Shown here in pieces: positions 17,001 through 25,178 of a stretch of 33,924 nucleotides of DNA. Every line of letters starts with the position of its first letter. Within the stretch, counting starts at the first letter, position 1. The stretch comes from Actinomycetota bacterium (GTDB lineage Bacteria; Actinomycetota; Acidimicrobiia; Acidimicrobiales; Ilumatobacteraceae). A program made the position numbers and the translations under genes. Under the pieces are notes generated by a model. That model saw only the letters and a program-made list of their open reading frames with translations, did not search any database and was not told where the DNA came from. The DNA lies in NCBI GenBank assembly GCA_016871295.1, contig VFZD01000012.1, forward strand, positions 1 through 33,924. Reading direction: 5' to 3'.

Positions 17001-19391
17001 ATGACAATCACCGAAAACAAGACCACGAACGTAATCGGCACGAGGTTGCTGCGCCGTGAAGATCCGCCGCTGCTCACGGGCGAGGCGAAGTTCACCGACG
17101 ACCTGAACATTCCGGGGGCTTTGCATCTGGCGGTGCTGCGCTCACCGTATGCTCATGCGAAAATCAAATCGATAAATGTCTCGGCTGCGCTGAAAATTGC
17201 CGGAGTGATCGCGGTATATACGGGCAAGGATCTGCAAACGACTTGGGCGGCACCACTGCCGTGCGCGTGGCCGGTGACGAAAGACATGAAGAATCCGGCG
17301 CACTACCCGCTGGCGATCGACAAGGTCAACTATGTCGGCGACGGCGTCGCCGCCGTGTTGGCGACGAACGAGACTGCTTCGCGCGACGCGCTCGACGCGA
17401 TCGATGTCGACTATGAACCGCTTCAAGCCGTGGTCGATCTCGAAGACGCGCTGAGCGACAAGAACATCATTCACAACGACCTCGGCACCAACAAGAGCTA
17501 CACCTGGCCGTTGTTGGTTGAAGACACGCCGGGATGCGTCGAGGAGGCGTTCAAAAAAGCGAAGTACAAAGTCAAAGAAAGATATGTACAGCAACGCCTG
17601 ATACCGATGGCTATGGAACCGCGGGCAATCGCCGCGGTGCCGCAACCATTCGGTGGCGACATAACTCTGTATTCAGCGACGCAGATTCCGCACATTCTCA
17701 AGGTGATGACGGCGCTCACTCTCGGAATTCCCGAGCATCAGGTGCGCGTGATCGCCCCGAGCGTGGGCGGCGGATTCGGTTCGAAGTTGAACGTGTATGC
17801 CGAGGAACTCTTGTGCATGGCCCTCGCACGCAAGCACAACACCCCGGTGCGGTGGGTCGAAGAAAGGTCTGAGAACGCCCAAGCCACGATTCAAGGACGA
17901 GGTCAGATACAACACATCGAATTGGCCGCCGACGAAAACGGAAAAATCACCGCGATACGCGTGCGCATCATCGGTGACATGGGTGCTTACCTGCAACTCG
18001 TGACCCCGGGTGTACCGCTTCTCGGGGCATTTTTGTATGGGGGCGTCTACGACATTCCAAAGGCCTACGACTTCAGTTGCACCTCGGTGTTCACCAACCT
18101 GACGCCGACAGACGCGTATCGCGGTGCGGGGCGACCCGAAGCGACATTTGCGATCGAATCCGCAATCGAGGCGTTGGCTCGCGAAATGAAGATCGATTCG
18201 TTCGAATTGCGCAAACGCAATTACATCAAGAAAGAGCAATATCCGTACACGGCGTTCAGCGGCTTGGTCTACGACTCGGGCGATCATCTGACCGCCGCCG
18301 AAAAAGCGGCGAAACTCACCGATCTTGCGGGCGTACGGAAGCAACAGAAGAAACAGAACGTGCCGGGCGCGACGAAACTGCTCGGCGTCGGGATGACCTC
18401 ATATTTCGAAATGTGCGGCCTGGCGCCTTCGCGAGTGCTGGCGTCGCTCAACTACAGCGCCGGGGGTTGGGAGACCGCGACGGTTCGCGTTTTGCCGACA
18501 AACAAGGTGCAGGTCATCACCGGCTCATCGCCGCACGGTCAAGGACACGAAACCAGTTGGTCGATGATCGCCGCAGAAAAACTCGGCGTCGCACCCGAGG
18601 ATGTCGACGTACTGCACAGCGACACGGCGATTTCGGCGCTCGGTCTCGACACCTACGGCTCGCGAAGTTTGCCCGTGGGCGGTGTGGCGATCGCCATGGC
18701 GTGCGACAGAGTGATCGAGAAAGCCAAGACGATCGCCGCGCACCAACTTGAATGCGCCGCCGAAGACCTGCAGTTCGTGGGTGGAACTTTCAGCGTGAAA
18801 GGCTCGCCCGACCGCGCATTGCCGCTCGCGGCAATCGCCTTCGGTGCGTTCACCGCACACAACCTGCCCGAAGGCTGCGAACCCAACCTCGAGGCCCAGG
18901 TCTCGTATGATCCACCGAACTTTTCGTGGCCGTTCGGCACGCACATGTGCGTCGTCGAGGTCGACGCCGAAACCGGCGCCGTGGAAATTCTGAAGTACAT
19001 CGCGGTCGACGATTGCGGAATTCAAATCAATCCACTGATCGTCGAAGGCCAGGTGCACGGTGGCGTGGTGCAAGGTATCGCCCAGGCGTTGTTCGAAGAG
19101 GCCGTCTATGACGGCGACGGCAACCTGAAGACTTCGACGCTCGCCGAATATCTGGTGCCAGCAGCCTGCGACGTGCCGCCAATCACGACGGCTCACACGA
19201 CGACGCCGTCACCGACCAACCAACTCGGCGTAAAGGGCATCGGTGAAGCGGGCACGATCGGTGCCGCGCCGACGGTGATCAACGCGATCATCGATGCTCT
19301 GTCGGGTTTGGGCGTCAAATCAATGGCGATGCCGGCATCGCCGCAGACGGTGTGGAAAACGATTCAAGCAGCCCGTGGAGGTAAGAAATGA
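17001..19391 (+). CDS. coxL: Form II CoxL-like molybdenum hydroxylase large subunit in a complete SLM set
   Basis: A 796-aa Mo-MCD-binding catalytic subunit. The hammerhead domain starts at about 15 (LLRREDPPLLTGEAKF, LRSPYAHAKI). The Mo domain has PSVGGGFGSK, AYRGAGRPEA (372-381), SPHGQGHETSW, YGSRSLPVGG, and the likely catalytic glutamate E749 in GVKGIGEAG. AYRGAGR puts it with form II enzymes, whose substrate is often not CO. ATG 17001 has GGAG at 16991-16994; a longer in-frame reading would run back into coxS and is rejected. It overlaps coxM by ATGA. It is clearly a diverged paralogue of the stand-alone large subunit at 11432, not a recent duplicate. Confidence 0.93.
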   Translation: MTITENKTTNVIGTRLLRREDPPLLTGEAKFTDDLNIPGALHLAVLRSPYAHAKIKSINVSAALKIAGVIAVYTGKDLQTTWAAPLPCAWPVTKDMKNPAHYPLAIDKVNYVGDGVAAVLATNETASRDALDAIDVDYEPLQAVVDLEDALSDKNIIHNDLGTNKSYTWPLLVEDTPGCVEEAFKKAKYKVKERYVQQRLIPMAMEPRAIAAVPQPFGGDITLYSATQIPHILKVMTALTLGIPEHQVRVIAPSVGGGFGSKLNVYAEELLCMALARKHNTPVRWVEERSENAQATIQGRGQIQHIELAADENGKITAIRVRIIGDMGAYLQLVTPGVPLLGAFLYGGVYDIPKAYDFSCTSVFTNLTPTDAYRGAGRPEATFAIESAIEALAREMKIDSFELRKRNYIKKEQYPYTAFSGLVYDSGDHLTAAEKAAKLTDLAGVRKQQKKQNVPGATKLLGVGMTSYFEMCGLAPSRVLASLNYSAGGWETATVRVLPTNKVQVITGSSPHGQGHETSWSMIAAEKLGVAPEDVDVLHSDTAISALGLDTYGSRSLPVGGVAIAMACDRVIEKAKTIAAHQLECAAEDLQFVGGTFSVKGSPDRALPLAAIAFGAFTAHNLPEGCEPNLEAQVSYDPPNFSWPFGTHMCVVEVDAETGAVEILKYIAVDDCGIQINPLIVEGQVHGGVVQGIAQALFEEAVYDGDGNLKTSTLAEYLVPAACDVPPITTAHTTTPSPTNQLGVKGIGEAGTIGAAPTVINAIIDALSGLGVKSMAMPASPQTVWKTIQAARGGKK

Positions 19392-20212
19392 TTCCAGCAG
19401 CATTCGACTACAAGCGGGCGTCTTCGGCCGCCGAGGCGATCTCGCTCGTGAGTCAATATGGCAGCGACGCGAAATTCCTCGCGGGCGGTCACAGTTTGTT
19501 GCCGCTGATGAAATTGCGACTCGCTCAACCGGCGATGTTGATCGATATCGGGCGCGTGAAAGATCTTTCTTACATCAAAGATGCCGGTAAACACATCGCG
19601 ATTGGTGCCTTGACCCGACACATGGATGTCGAAACATCGAAAGTTCTGCATGAGCACGCGCCGTTGCTGAGCCATGCCGCGGGCCATGTGGGTGACGCCC
19701 AAGTGCGACACCGTGGCACGATCGGTGGCTCGATTGCGCATGCCGACCCTGCGAGCGATCTACCCGCGACAACTTTGGCGCTCGGCGCGACTTATGTCGT
19801 GCAGGGACCAAAGGGGCAGCGCGAAATCGCCGCCGCGAACTTTTACAAGGGTTTCCTCGAAAGCGACCTCGCCGCCGATGAAATGTTGGTCGAGATTCGC
19901 GTGCCGAAGATGCAGGGTGCGGGTTGGGGCTTTCAAAAGTTCAACCGTCGCGCCCAAGACTGGGCGATCGTCGGCGTGGCGGCGTGGCGACGCAAGAATG
20001 AAGCCGGGGTCGCGCTCGTGAACATGGGTTCGACACCGATTTTGGCCACCAGCGTTGCTGATGCCCTGGCCAAAGGCGCGTCGGTTGGCGACGCCGCGGC
20101 ATTGGCGTCGAACGAGGCCGACCCGCAGAGCGATCTGAACGCATCAACCGAATATCGCAAACATTTGGCGAGTGTCTTGGTGCGTCGGGCGCTTGAAGAC
20201 GCCTCGAAGTAG
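19388..20212 (+). CDS. coxM: CoxM-like FAD-binding medium subunit of a molybdenum hydroxylase
   Basis: A 274-aa flavoprotein subunit that passes electrons on to the respiratory chain or another acceptor. The two FAD-binding motifs are AGGHSLLPLMKLR (32-44) and TIGGSIAHADPASDLPA (111-127), both intact. A C-terminal CO-dehydrogenase flavoprotein domain follows (EYRKHLASVLVRRAL). ATG 19388 overlaps the coxL stop. It ends 6 bases from the convergent Dabb gene, so the SLM transcript stops here or runs into opposing genes; no terminator hairpin was seen. Confidence 0.94.
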   Translation: MIPAAFDYKRASSAAEAISLVSQYGSDAKFLAGGHSLLPLMKLRLAQPAMLIDIGRVKDLSYIKDAGKHIAIGALTRHMDVETSKVLHEHAPLLSHAAGHVGDAQVRHRGTIGGSIAHADPASDLPATTLALGATYVVQGPKGQREIAAANFYKGFLESDLAADEMLVEIRVPKMQGAGWGFQKFNRRAQDWAIVGVAAWRRKNEAGVALVNMGSTPILATSVADALAKGASVGDAAALASNEADPQSDLNASTEYRKHLASVLVRRALEDASK

Positions 20213-20218
20213 GTCGCG

Positions 20219-20515
20219 CTAAAACTCGATCTGCGCGGCCGAACGGGTCGCGATATATGGCTTGAAGTATTCGGCGCGAATCTCGTTGTGCAACGGACTC
20301 TCGTCATACACGCGCCAACCCGCGACGTCGTCGAAAGTCGCGGCGATCAAGTAATTGGCGTTGGTCGCAGCCGACACGCCCAAATCTGGACCGCAGCGAT
20401 AACTGCGCACGGTGGGAATTTGCTTCACCATTTCGTGCAGCACTTTTGTGATTGTTTCGGCGTAATTGGCGGGCACCTGGTCGTTCCAGGTGATCGCTAC
20501 GACGTGCTGCAGCAT
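20219..20515 (-). CDS. Dabb (stress-responsive alpha/beta barrel) domain protein
   Basis: A 98-aa single-domain protein beginning MLQHVVAITW, the usual Dabb start (M..HvV...), with VRSYRCGPDLG and YLIAATFDDVAGWRVYDESPLH. Dabb proteins are ferredoxin-like alpha+beta dimers; some act on polyketide-like or aromatic substrates, but no activity can be assigned here. ATG 20515 shares one base with the upstream SDR stop (TGATG on the minus strand), so the two are translationally coupled and may act in one pathway. A longer reading frame to 20590 has no start support and overlaps the SDR. Confidence 0.85.
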   Translation of the reverse strand: MLQHVVAITWNDQVPANYAETITKVLHEMVKQIPTVRSYRCGPDLGVSAATNANYLIAATFDDVAGWRVYDESPLHNEIRAEYFKPYIATRSAAQIEF

Positions 20516-21261
20516 CAGATCAAGCCCTGATACGCGCCACCGTCGACCTGCAGGTTCGCACCCGTGATGTACTTGGCCGGCTCCCCGCACAAAAAGGCGA
20601 CGACACTGCCGAAGTCTTTCGGGTCACCGACGAAACCCGCGGGAATATCGAGCGCCTTGGCGTCGGGCGTCGCCCCGTAAAGCTGCCTGATTCGTTCGGT
20701 GTCGTGCGTGCCGGGCTGGACCGTATTGATGGTGACACCGTCGCCAGCGACCTCTCGAGCCACGGTTTTCAAGAAACCCGTCAAACCTGCTCGCGCCGTG
20801 TTTGACAGAATCAAATTCGCGATCGGTTGTCGCACCGCGATCGAGGTGATCGCCACGACTCTTCCCCACTTGCGTTGTTGCATTTGCGGAACTGCAAGTT
20901 TTGTCATCGCGATCATCGACATCAGTCCGTTTGCCAACGCCTTGTCGTAACCGGCTACATCGGTGCCCGCGAAATTGCCGGCCGGCGGGCCGCCGCTGTT
21001 CAAAACCAAAATGTCGAGTTTGCCGAGAATTCCGGCGGCACGGTTGACGAAACTCTCGCCACCCGCGACAGACGACACGTCACATGAAATACCGACACAT
21101 GAATTGCCGATCTTTTTTGCGGCGTCCTCGGCGCGCTTGGCGTCTCGTCCACAAATTACGACTCGCACACCATCGTTGGCCAGAGCCTGCGCGGTGGCAA
21201 AGCCGAGACCCGCCGAACCCGCCGCCACGGCGGCGGTGCGACCGCTCAGCCCCAAATCCAT
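20515..21261 (-). CDS. Atypical short-chain dehydrogenase/reductase family protein
   Basis: A 248-aa Rossmann-fold protein with a glycine-rich nucleotide loop AAGSAGLG (13-20), D61 in SCDVSS, and VLNSGGPP in place of the usual NNAG. The central serine S140 (AITS) is present. Thirteen residues later, where YxxxK is expected, the sequence is SNTAR (153-157), so the catalytic Tyr and Lys are Ser and Arg. The C-terminal GANLQVDGGAYQGL is typical. ATG 21261 is preferred over 21288 because TAGCCT lies 7 bases upstream, giving a leaderless start. Reductase activity should not be assumed. It forms an operon with the Dabb gene. Confidence 0.85.
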   Translation of the reverse strand: MDLGLSGRTAAVAAGSAGLGFATAQALANDGVRVVICGRDAKRAEDAAKKIGNSCVGISCDVSSVAGGESFVNRAAGILGKLDILVLNSGGPPAGNFAGTDVAGYDKALANGLMSMIAMTKLAVPQMQQRKWGRVVAITSIAVRQPIANLILSNTARAGLTGFLKTVAREVAGDGVTINTVQPGTHDTERIRQLYGATPDAKALDIPAGFVGDPKDFGSVVAFLCGEPAKYITGANLQVDGGAYQGLI

Positions 21262-21268
21262 TGCCCTA

Positions 21269-21274
21269 AGGCTA
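21269..21274 (-). promoter_or_regulatory. Likely -10 box, leaderless start of the SDR gene
   Basis: On the minus strand TAGCCT is followed by 7 bases and ATG 21261. The same hexamer precedes the MoxR gene at 22772. Confidence 0.45.
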
Positions 21275-21287
21275 GTTCTGCGACCCA

Positions 21288-21293
21288 TAGAAT
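21288..21293 (+). promoter_or_regulatory. Putative -10 box for the FAD oxidoreductase gene
   Basis: TAGAAT lies on the plus strand in the 57-base divergent gap with the SDR gene. Transcription from about 21300 would leave a leader of about 19 bases containing a purine-rich GGTGGTGAGAAG before ATG 21319. Confidence 0.35.
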
Positions 21294-21318
21294 TAGCCGA
21301 GTTAGGTGGTGAGAAGCA

Positions 21319-22752
21319 ATGGACCGATCGGCAACTTCGCCGCGGTCGAGTGAGCGTTACCTTGATGCGATAGCCGACGCGGAGACTTTTCCGTATTGGC
21401 TAGACGACGTCGACGAACCCGACTCGAACCCCACTGCAGTGCACGACGAAGACTGCGACTTGTGCGTGATCGGTGGCGGGTTCACCGGACTGTGGACGGC
21501 GATCATCGCCAAACAACGCGACGCGAATCGCGACGTCGTATTGATCGAATCGCACGAGATCGGCTCGGGCGCCAGCAGTCGCAACGGCGGATTCATGGAT
21601 TATTCGCTGACCCACGGCATCGCCAACGCCCAAGAGAGGTTTCCCGACGAGGTGGCGATTCTCGAACAACTCGGCCGCGAGAACTTTGCCGAAATCGAAA
21701 AAGTGATCCGCGAATACAACATCGATTGCGACTTCGAGCGCAACGGCGCGATCGAAGTGGCGAGCAGTTGGCACACCGAAAATTACATCCACGAACTTCG
21801 CGAAGACTTCGCCCAACTTCGAGATTTGGGGCACGATGTCGTGTGGTTGGATCGTGAAGCGATACGCAACGAGGTGCATTCGCCGGTTTTCATGGGCGGC
21901 ATGTGGACGAAAGGCTCTTCGGCGCTGGTCGACCCGGCTCGTCTCGCCTGGGGTTTGAAGCGCGTGGCGCAAAGCATGGGCGTGCGAATTTACGAAGACA
22001 CGCGGGCGCTGGATCTGAACGACACCAAGAAGAAGATCGAAATCAAAACGCCCTTGGCAAAAATCAAGGCAAATCATGTCGCCTTGGCAACGAACACTTT
22101 CTCGCCACTTCTGCGACAAATGCACAGATACATCGCGCCCGTGTACGACTATTGTCTCGTCACCGAACCGTTGACGACCCAACAACTTGAAAGCGTCGGT
22201 TGGCGCAATCGCCAGGGTTTGGCCGACTGCTCGAACCAATTTCACTACTTCAGGTTGACCGCGGACAACAGGATTCTCTGGGGTGGTTACGACGCGATCT
22301 ACTACTTCGGCGGAAGAATGGACAAGGAACTCGAGTCACGACCCGAAACATGGGCGATGCTCTCCAGCCAGTTCTTCACGACGTTTCCCCAACTCGAAGG
22401 CATCAAGTTTTCGCACATGTGGGGCGCGGCGATCGACACCTGCGCGCGCTTCAGCGTTTTCTGGGGAACCCACTATGACAAGCGCGTCGCCTATGCGCTC
22501 GGTTACACGGGACTTGGTGTGGCGTCATCGCGATTCGGTGGTGAAGTGATGCTCGATCTGCTCGCGCGCAGCGACACGCGCGCGACCCGAACGAATTTTG
22601 TGAAGACAAAGCCGCGGGCGTTTCCGCCAGAACCGTTCAGGTTCATCGGCATTCAGGTCACCCGTTGGTCGCTCGACTTCGAAGACCGCACCGGCAAGCG
22701 CAACCTTTGGCTTCGACTGCTCGACAGGCTCGGTCTGGGTTTCAACTCGTAA
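21319..22752 (+). CDS. DAO-family FAD-dependent oxidoreductase
   Basis: A 477-aa flavoprotein of the D-amino-acid oxidase/glycine oxidase superfamily, close in layout to PuuB-like amine oxidases. The FAD-binding motif VIGGGFTGLWTA (50-61) is followed by an acidic strand end (VVLIESHEIGSGASSRNGG), where SSRNGG is typical of the subfamily. The C-terminal GYTGLGVASSRFGGEVMLDLLA closes the FAD domain. It probably oxidises an amine or amino acid in the cytoplasm, but the substrate is not readable. Its place between coxM and the maturation genes may be incidental. Confidence 0.85.
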   Translation: MDRSATSPRSSERYLDAIADAETFPYWLDDVDEPDSNPTAVHDEDCDLCVIGGGFTGLWTAIIAKQRDANRDVVLIESHEIGSGASSRNGGFMDYSLTHGIANAQERFPDEVAILEQLGRENFAEIEKVIREYNIDCDFERNGAIEVASSWHTENYIHELREDFAQLRDLGHDVVWLDREAIRNEVHSPVFMGGMWTKGSSALVDPARLAWGLKRVAQSMGVRIYEDTRALDLNDTKKKIEIKTPLAKIKANHVALATNTFSPLLRQMHRYIAPVYDYCLVTEPLTTQQLESVGWRNRQGLADCSNQFHYFRLTADNRILWGGYDAIYYFGGRMDKELESRPETWAMLSSQFFTTFPQLEGIKFSHMWGAAIDTCARFSVFWGTHYDKRVAYALGYTGLGVASSRFGGEVMLDLLARSDTRATRTNFVKTKPRAFPPEPFRFIGIQVTRWSLDFEDRTGKRNLWLRLLDRLGLGFNS

Positions 22753-22771
22753 ACTTCGATGGTTTGCGCTC

Positions 22772-22777
22772 TAGCCT
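22772..22777 (+). promoter_or_regulatory. Likely -10 box, leaderless start of the maturation operon
   Basis: TAGCCT followed by exactly 6 bases (gacacc) and ATG 22784. The maturation genes therefore seem to have a promoter separate from coxSLM. Confidence 0.5.
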
Positions 22778-22783
22778 GACACC

Positions 22784-23701
22784 ATGAGTTTGCAGTCTGT
22801 CGCCGATGTTCGCAGTGCGCTCGACGAGCAGAATTATCTGGCCAGCGACGGTTTGGCCACCGCGGTTTTCTTGGCGGTCTCGCTGAATCGCCCGTTGTTG
22901 CTCGAGGGTGAAGCGGGCGTCGGGAAAACTGAACTGGCAAAGGTTTTGGCAAAAATCAGACAAAGTCAATTGATCCGCCTGCAGTGCTACGAAGGAATCG
23001 ACGCGGCCCAAGCGATGTATGACTGGGACTACTCGCGTCAGTTGTTGCACTTGCGCACCGTCGAGGCCACGGGCGAAGCCACGGCGCTGGGTGCCGACAA
23101 GCTCGAAGGTCAGTTATACAGCGAAAAATTTCTGATTCGTCGCGCGCTGTTGCAGGCCATCGACCAGAAATCGGGTGTTTCGCCGGTGCTGTTGATCGAC
23201 GAAATTGACCGTGCCGACGACGAGTTTGAGGCATATTTGCTCGAGGTTTTGTCCGATTTCCAGATCACGATCCCCGAACTCGGAAGCTACAAGGCAACCA
23301 CGCCGCCGCTGGTCGTGTTGACCTCAAATCGCACCCGCGATGTGCACGATGCATTGAAGCGCCGATGCTTGTACCACTGGGTCGAACACCCGAACTTCGA
23401 TCGAGAAGTTGAAATCGTCAAACGGCGCGTGCCCCAGGTTGCCGAAACCCTGGCCAAACAGGTCGCAGGGGCGGTGGAGGCGTTGCGCAAGATGCAGTTG
23501 TACAAGCCGCCCGGCGTCGCCGAAACGATCGACTGGGCCACCGCCCTCGGTCGCCTCGGTGTCGGCGAACTCGACGAATCGGTCGTGCAAGCCACGCTCG
23601 GTACCGTGCTCAAATACCGTGAAGACCACGATCGCGTGCGTGACAACGGTGTGGCCAACCTCGTCAAGCAAGCCTTCGAACGAGGCTTGTACAGCAACTG
23701 A
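22784..23701 (+). CDS. coxD: MoxR/CoxD-like AAA+ ATPase
   Basis: A 305-aa AAA+ ATPase with Walker A GEAGVGKTE (42-50), Walker B VLLIDEIDRAD (135-145) and sensor 1 LTSNRTRD. The specific stretch CYEGIDAAQAMYDWDY is typical of the MoxR branch next to Mo hydroxylases. In Oligotropha CoxD helps build the [CuSMoO2] site, working with a VWA partner, CoxE. Here a CoxE-like gene follows immediately, overlapping by one base (TGATG). The symbol reflects context; whether the active site gets copper is unknown, because the large subunits are form II. Confidence 0.88.
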   Translation: MSLQSVADVRSALDEQNYLASDGLATAVFLAVSLNRPLLLEGEAGVGKTELAKVLAKIRQSQLIRLQCYEGIDAAQAMYDWDYSRQLLHLRTVEATGEATALGADKLEGQLYSEKFLIRRALLQAIDQKSGVSPVLLIDEIDRADDEFEAYLLEVLSDFQITIPELGSYKATTPPLVVLTSNRTRDVHDALKRRCLYHWVEHPNFDREVEIVKRRVPQVAETLAKQVAGAVEALRKMQLYKPPGVAETIDWATALGRLGVGELDESVVQATLGTVLKYREDHDRVRDNGVANLVKQAFERGLYSN

Positions 23702-24858
23702 TGTCGACCTCGTCACCTGCCCACAAAATGGCGGTGACTTTCGCCCGCATTCTGCGTGGCGCGGGCGTCGATGTGCCTCTCGACTCGGTGATCGTTTTTG
23801 TCGGTGCGTTGAGCCATGTCGGTCTCGAAAATCGAGACGATGTCTATTGGGCCGCATATTCGACATTGATCCGCCGCCACGAGGACACCCCGATTTTTGA
23901 TCGCGTATTCGCCATTTTCTGGGAGCAACTGATCCAAGTCGAACAGGTCGAACAGATTCAAGAAACCGAATCGGTGACATTGCTTGTCGACAGCGACGAT
24001 GAACAAAGCGACGAAACAAATGCCGACGCCATCGACGATGAGAACACGATCACCCTGCGATTTTCGAGCATCGAGACACTTCGCGACAAAGATTTTGCCG
24101 CATACTCCGAAAGCGAACTGCGAGAAGCCGAACAGTTCATGACGAGTCTGCGTTTGGCGGGCCCACCGAAACGATCACTGCGGCTTCAACAATCCAATCG
24201 CTCCGGCGGGCGCCAAGATATTCGGCGAACCATGCGTGCGGCGTTGCAAAACGACCGAGAACCGATCGAGCGGTTTTGGCGCGAGCCGAGCACCAGACTT
24301 CGACGGCTCGTGGTTCTGCTCGATGTCTCGGGTTCGATGGAGCCCTACGCGCGCGCCTTGTTGCGATTCATGCATGCCGCCGTGGTCGGTCGCCAAAGGG
24401 TCGAGGCCTTCACTCTCGGTACCCGACTGACGCGCATCACGAAGGAACTCGCCAATCGTGATCCAGACCGTGCCCTCGCCCGAACCTCGGCCCAAGTTTC
24501 GGATTGGAGTGGCGGAACCCGACTCGGCGAGTGTCTGCAGAATTTCAACGACAACTGGGGTGTCGGCGGCATGGCCCGCGGGGCGATTTTTGTGATTCTC
24601 TCCGACGGTTGGGACCGCGGCGACCCGCAGGCTCTGGCCGCGCAGATGGCGCGCCTCAAGCGAGTGGCGTTCAGGGTGATCTGGGTGAACCCGCTGAAAG
24701 TGAGCCCGGATTATGCACCTCTGGCGCGTGGCATGGCCGCGGCGATGCCGTACATTGATGATTTCGTCGAAGGGCACTCGCTCGAGGCGCTGCGCGAATT
24801 GACCGAGGTCATCTCGCGCGAGTCGAACAGTTTGCGAAAGGCGGCCAGTCATGCGTGA
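23701..24858 (+). CDS. coxE: CoxE-like VWA domain protein
   Basis: A 385-aa partner of the MoxR ATPase. The helical N-terminal half (MAVTFARILRGAGVDVP) is followed by a strongly acidic linker (about 80-115). A von Willebrand A domain from about 200 has the metal-dependent adhesion site D208-V-S210-G-S212 (LLDVSGSM), then LSDGWDRGDP and IWVNPLKVSPDYAPLARGMAAAMPYID, the standard CoxE ending. Family members act in cofactor maturation together with CoxD. The gene overlaps the next one by 8 bases. Confidence 0.9.
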   Translation: MSTSSPAHKMAVTFARILRGAGVDVPLDSVIVFVGALSHVGLENRDDVYWAAYSTLIRRHEDTPIFDRVFAIFWEQLIQVEQVEQIQETESVTLLVDSDDEQSDETNADAIDDENTITLRFSSIETLRDKDFAAYSESELREAEQFMTSLRLAGPPKRSLRLQQSNRSGGRQDIRRTMRAALQNDREPIERFWREPSTRLRRLVVLLDVSGSMEPYARALLRFMHAAVVGRQRVEAFTLGTRLTRITKELANRDPDRALARTSAQVSDWSGGTRLGECLQNFNDNWGVGGMARGAIFVILSDGWDRGDPQALAAQMARLKRVAFRVIWVNPLKVSPDYAPLARGMAAAMPYIDDFVEGHSLEALRELTEVISRESNSLRKAASHA

Positions 24859-25168
24859 GGTTTTGGACGACATCGACCGTTGGCGGGCGCAAAACAAGCG
24901 CATCGCCTTGGCACGAGTGATCGACATCGACGGCTCGGGGCCGCGTGATCCCGGTGCGGCGATGGCGGTGAACGAAGATGGCGAGGTTTGCGGTTCCGTT
25001 TCGGGTGGTTGCGTCGAGGGTGCCGTCGTCACAGAGGCTCTCGAGATTCTGAATTCGAGCAGTTCGGGTCGAATCGTCAAGTTCGGCTATTCAGACGACG
25101 AGGCGTTCGCCGTCGGGTTGACCTGCGGTGGCGTCGTACATCTGTTCATTCAGCCCCTGAATTGGTGA
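24851..25168 (+). CDS. XdhC/CoxI N-terminal domain protein
   Basis: A 105-aa protein consisting of the XdhC_CoxI domain only, with the signature GSVSGGCVEGAVV and later GLTCGGVVHLFIQPL. XdhC proteins bind and deliver molybdenum cofactor, and may support its sulfuration, before insertion into xanthine dehydrogenase-type enzymes. In many bacteria this domain is fused to a Rossmann domain; here that part is a separate gene 10 bases downstream. The start overlaps the CoxE-like gene, so it is cotranslated. Confidence 0.88.
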   Translation: MREVLDDIDRWRAQNKRIALARVIDIDGSGPRDPGAAMAVNEDGEVCGSVSGGCVEGAVVTEALEILNSSSSGRIVKFGYSDDEAFAVGLTCGGVVHLFIQPLNW

Positions 25169-25178
25169 GCTCCGAGAG

